From the NCBI GenBank assembly GCA_035264365.1, contig DATFQI010000018.1:1-13594 (forward strand): a stretch of 13,594 nt of DNA. The letters are read 5' to 3'. The notes under the pieces were generated by a model, which made no database searches, had not been told where the DNA came from, and worked only from the letters and a program-made list of their open reading frames with translations. Shown here in pieces: positions 12,832 through 13,594 of the stretch (its first letter is position 1; every line of letters starts with the position of its first letter). The DNA is from DATFQI01 sp035264365. Its GTDB lineage: Bacteria > Actinomycetota > Thermoleophilia > Solirubrobacterales > Solirubrobacteraceae. Both the position numbers and the translations under genes were made by a program.

Positions 12832-13594
12832 ATGAAGAACGACGACACCACCCGCCGCACTCCGACCACCGGTCGCGACCTCAAGTTCGCGGGAACCCTC
12901 GCCGCCGGTCTCGTCGCAGGCGTCCTCGGCGCGGGCGCGATCGCCGTCCCGCTCGTGGGCTGGAACCACTGGCCCCAAGCGCTGTCGACCTCGAGCGGCG
13001 ACCCGATCAGGATCTCGACGGCCACCGACCGCAGCGCGGCGGGGCGCGACTCGGGCTCCTACGGGTCCGGGCGCAACGCGCCGCGCGTGACCGTGACCGG
13101 TCCGTCGGGCGCGCTCGCGCTGCTGCCCTCGACCACCGGCGGCACCGGCGCCGGCGGCACGTCCACCGCGGCGGCCGGCACGCCGGCCGGCACTCCCGGC
13201 GGTTCGCGCGGCACCGAGACGGGCACCGACACCGTGCGCCGCTCGCGCAGCGGCGCGCGAGGTGACGGCGACGCGTCCGGCAACTTCGGCTCCGGCAAGC
13301 GCTTCGACACCGACGCCGACAGCGACGGCGACACCATCCCCGACGACGTCGAGAACTCCCAGGGCCTCAACGCCGCGGTCAACGACGCGGACGCGGACAG
13401 TGACGGCGACGGCATCCCGAACGGCGTCGAGTTCCGCCTGAAGACCTCCGCCAACGCCAAGGACTCCGACAACAACGGCATCGACGATGGCGTCGAAGAC
13501 AGCGACGGCGACGGCGTCCCGAACGCGGTCGAGGTCGCTCTGGGCAGCGACCCGTTCAACCCGGACACCAACAACGACGGCATCCGCGACGGCG
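12832..13594 (+). CDS. Exported or anchored protein with thrombospondin type 3-like calcium-binding repeats (3' end cut)
   Basis: The first 254 residues are visible; the window ends inside the gene. Residues 1-18 are charged and polar, followed by a Gly/Ala-rich hydrophobic segment (19-43) that can be a signal peptide (AIA at 36-38 is a possible cleavage site) or a membrane anchor. A Ser/Thr/Gly/Ala-rich low-complexity linker runs to about 145. From 161 come acidic DxDxDG loops: DADSDGDTIPDDVE (161-174), DADSDGDGIPNGVE (187-200), DSDNNGIDDGVE (211-222), DSDGDGVPNAVE (223-234), and a fifth starting DTNNDGIRDG (245-254). Such loops bind calcium and stiffen extracellular stalks. A surface structural or adhesive role is likely but unproven. 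The ATG has a good ribosome site. It is transcribed divergently from rsmB. Confidence 0.82.
   Translation, partial: MKNDDTTRRTPTTGRDLKFAGTLAAGLVAGVLGAGAIAVPLVGWNHWPQALSTSSGDPIRISTATDRSAAGRDSGSYGSGRNAPRVTVTGPSGALALLPSTTGGTGAGGTSTAAAGTPAGTPGGSRGTETGTDTVRRSRSGARGDGDASGNFGSGKRFDTDADSDGDTIPDDVENSQGLNAAVNDADADSDGDGIPNGVEFRLKTSANAKDSDNNGIDDGVEDSDGDGVPNAVEVALGSDPFNPDTNNDGIRDG
13312..13594 (+). repeat. DNA encoding tandem acidic calcium-binding loops
   Basis: Short GAC-rich units coding for DxDxDG(I/V)P(D/N)xVE recur with residue spacings of 26, 24, 12 and 22, the irregular long/short alternation seen in thrombospondin type 3 repeats. Variations of GACAGCGACGGCGAC recur near 13320, 13399 and 13499. 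Units are diverged in sequence, so this is an old repeat, not a recent expansion. The array continues past the window edge. Confidence 0.7.

Noticed and set aside
1..13594. Mobile element, CRISPR, prophage, tRNA or rRNA
   Set aside because: No transposase or integrase, spaced identical repeats, tRNA-like cloverleaf or rRNA sequence was recognised on either strand.

Overview
The window is very GC-rich and fully coding in style: long genes, tiny gaps, frequent GTG and one TTG start, and repeated 4-base NTGA overlaps. Together with the gene families present (a 4Fe-4S type CysH with CysD, CysN and CysC; a FtsX-type ABC exporter; NarL-type response regulators), this suggests a high-GC actinobacterium. 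Solirubrobacterales or another Thermoleophilia lineage is my best guess. That placement is inference from style and content, not a marker-gene result.

Left arm (1-2419, + strand): a GT39/ArnT-like membrane glycosyltransferase and a GT2 polyprenyl-phosphate-sugar synthase-like enzyme fused to an N-terminal DUF2304-type membrane domain. They overlap by 52 bases and plausibly form a lipid-linked sugar donor/transfer pair. They converge on the minus-strand genes, and the two facing stop codons share one CTAG.

Minus-strand block (12606 down to 2416), in transcription order: rsmB, a 75-aa double zinc-ribbon protein, rpe, a strong inverted repeat, a receiver-only response regulator, a NarL/LuxR-type response regulator, an 89-base gap, an ABC ATPase, its two-domain FtsX permease, then cysH, cysD, cysN and cysC. 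The joins are tight: rsmB/zinc ribbon share ATGA, zinc ribbon/rpe share TTGA, ATPase/permease share GTGA, cysH/cysD share ATGA, cysD/cysN share one base and cysN/cysC share 14. The block covers rRNA m5C methylation, the pentose phosphate pathway, signalling, an export or lipid-extraction transporter, and sulfate activation and reduction. CysDN makes APS, the CysH cysteine pattern is that of APS reductases, and CysC makes PAPS, so this cell appears able to use both branches.

Right end (12607-13594): a 225-base, comparatively AT-rich intergenic region with two perfect 14-base direct repeats and two overlapping promoter candidates. It is followed by the start of a secreted or membrane-anchored protein with acidic thrombospondin type 3-like calcium-binding repeats, cut by the window edge.

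No tRNA, rRNA, CRISPR array, insertion sequence or phage gene was seen. Nothing here is clearly an undescribed system. The least ordinary items are the DUF2304-GT2 fusion, the double zinc-ribbon gene coupled to rsmB and rpe, the 10310-10338 dyad, and the repeat-bearing promoter region of the calcium-binding protein.
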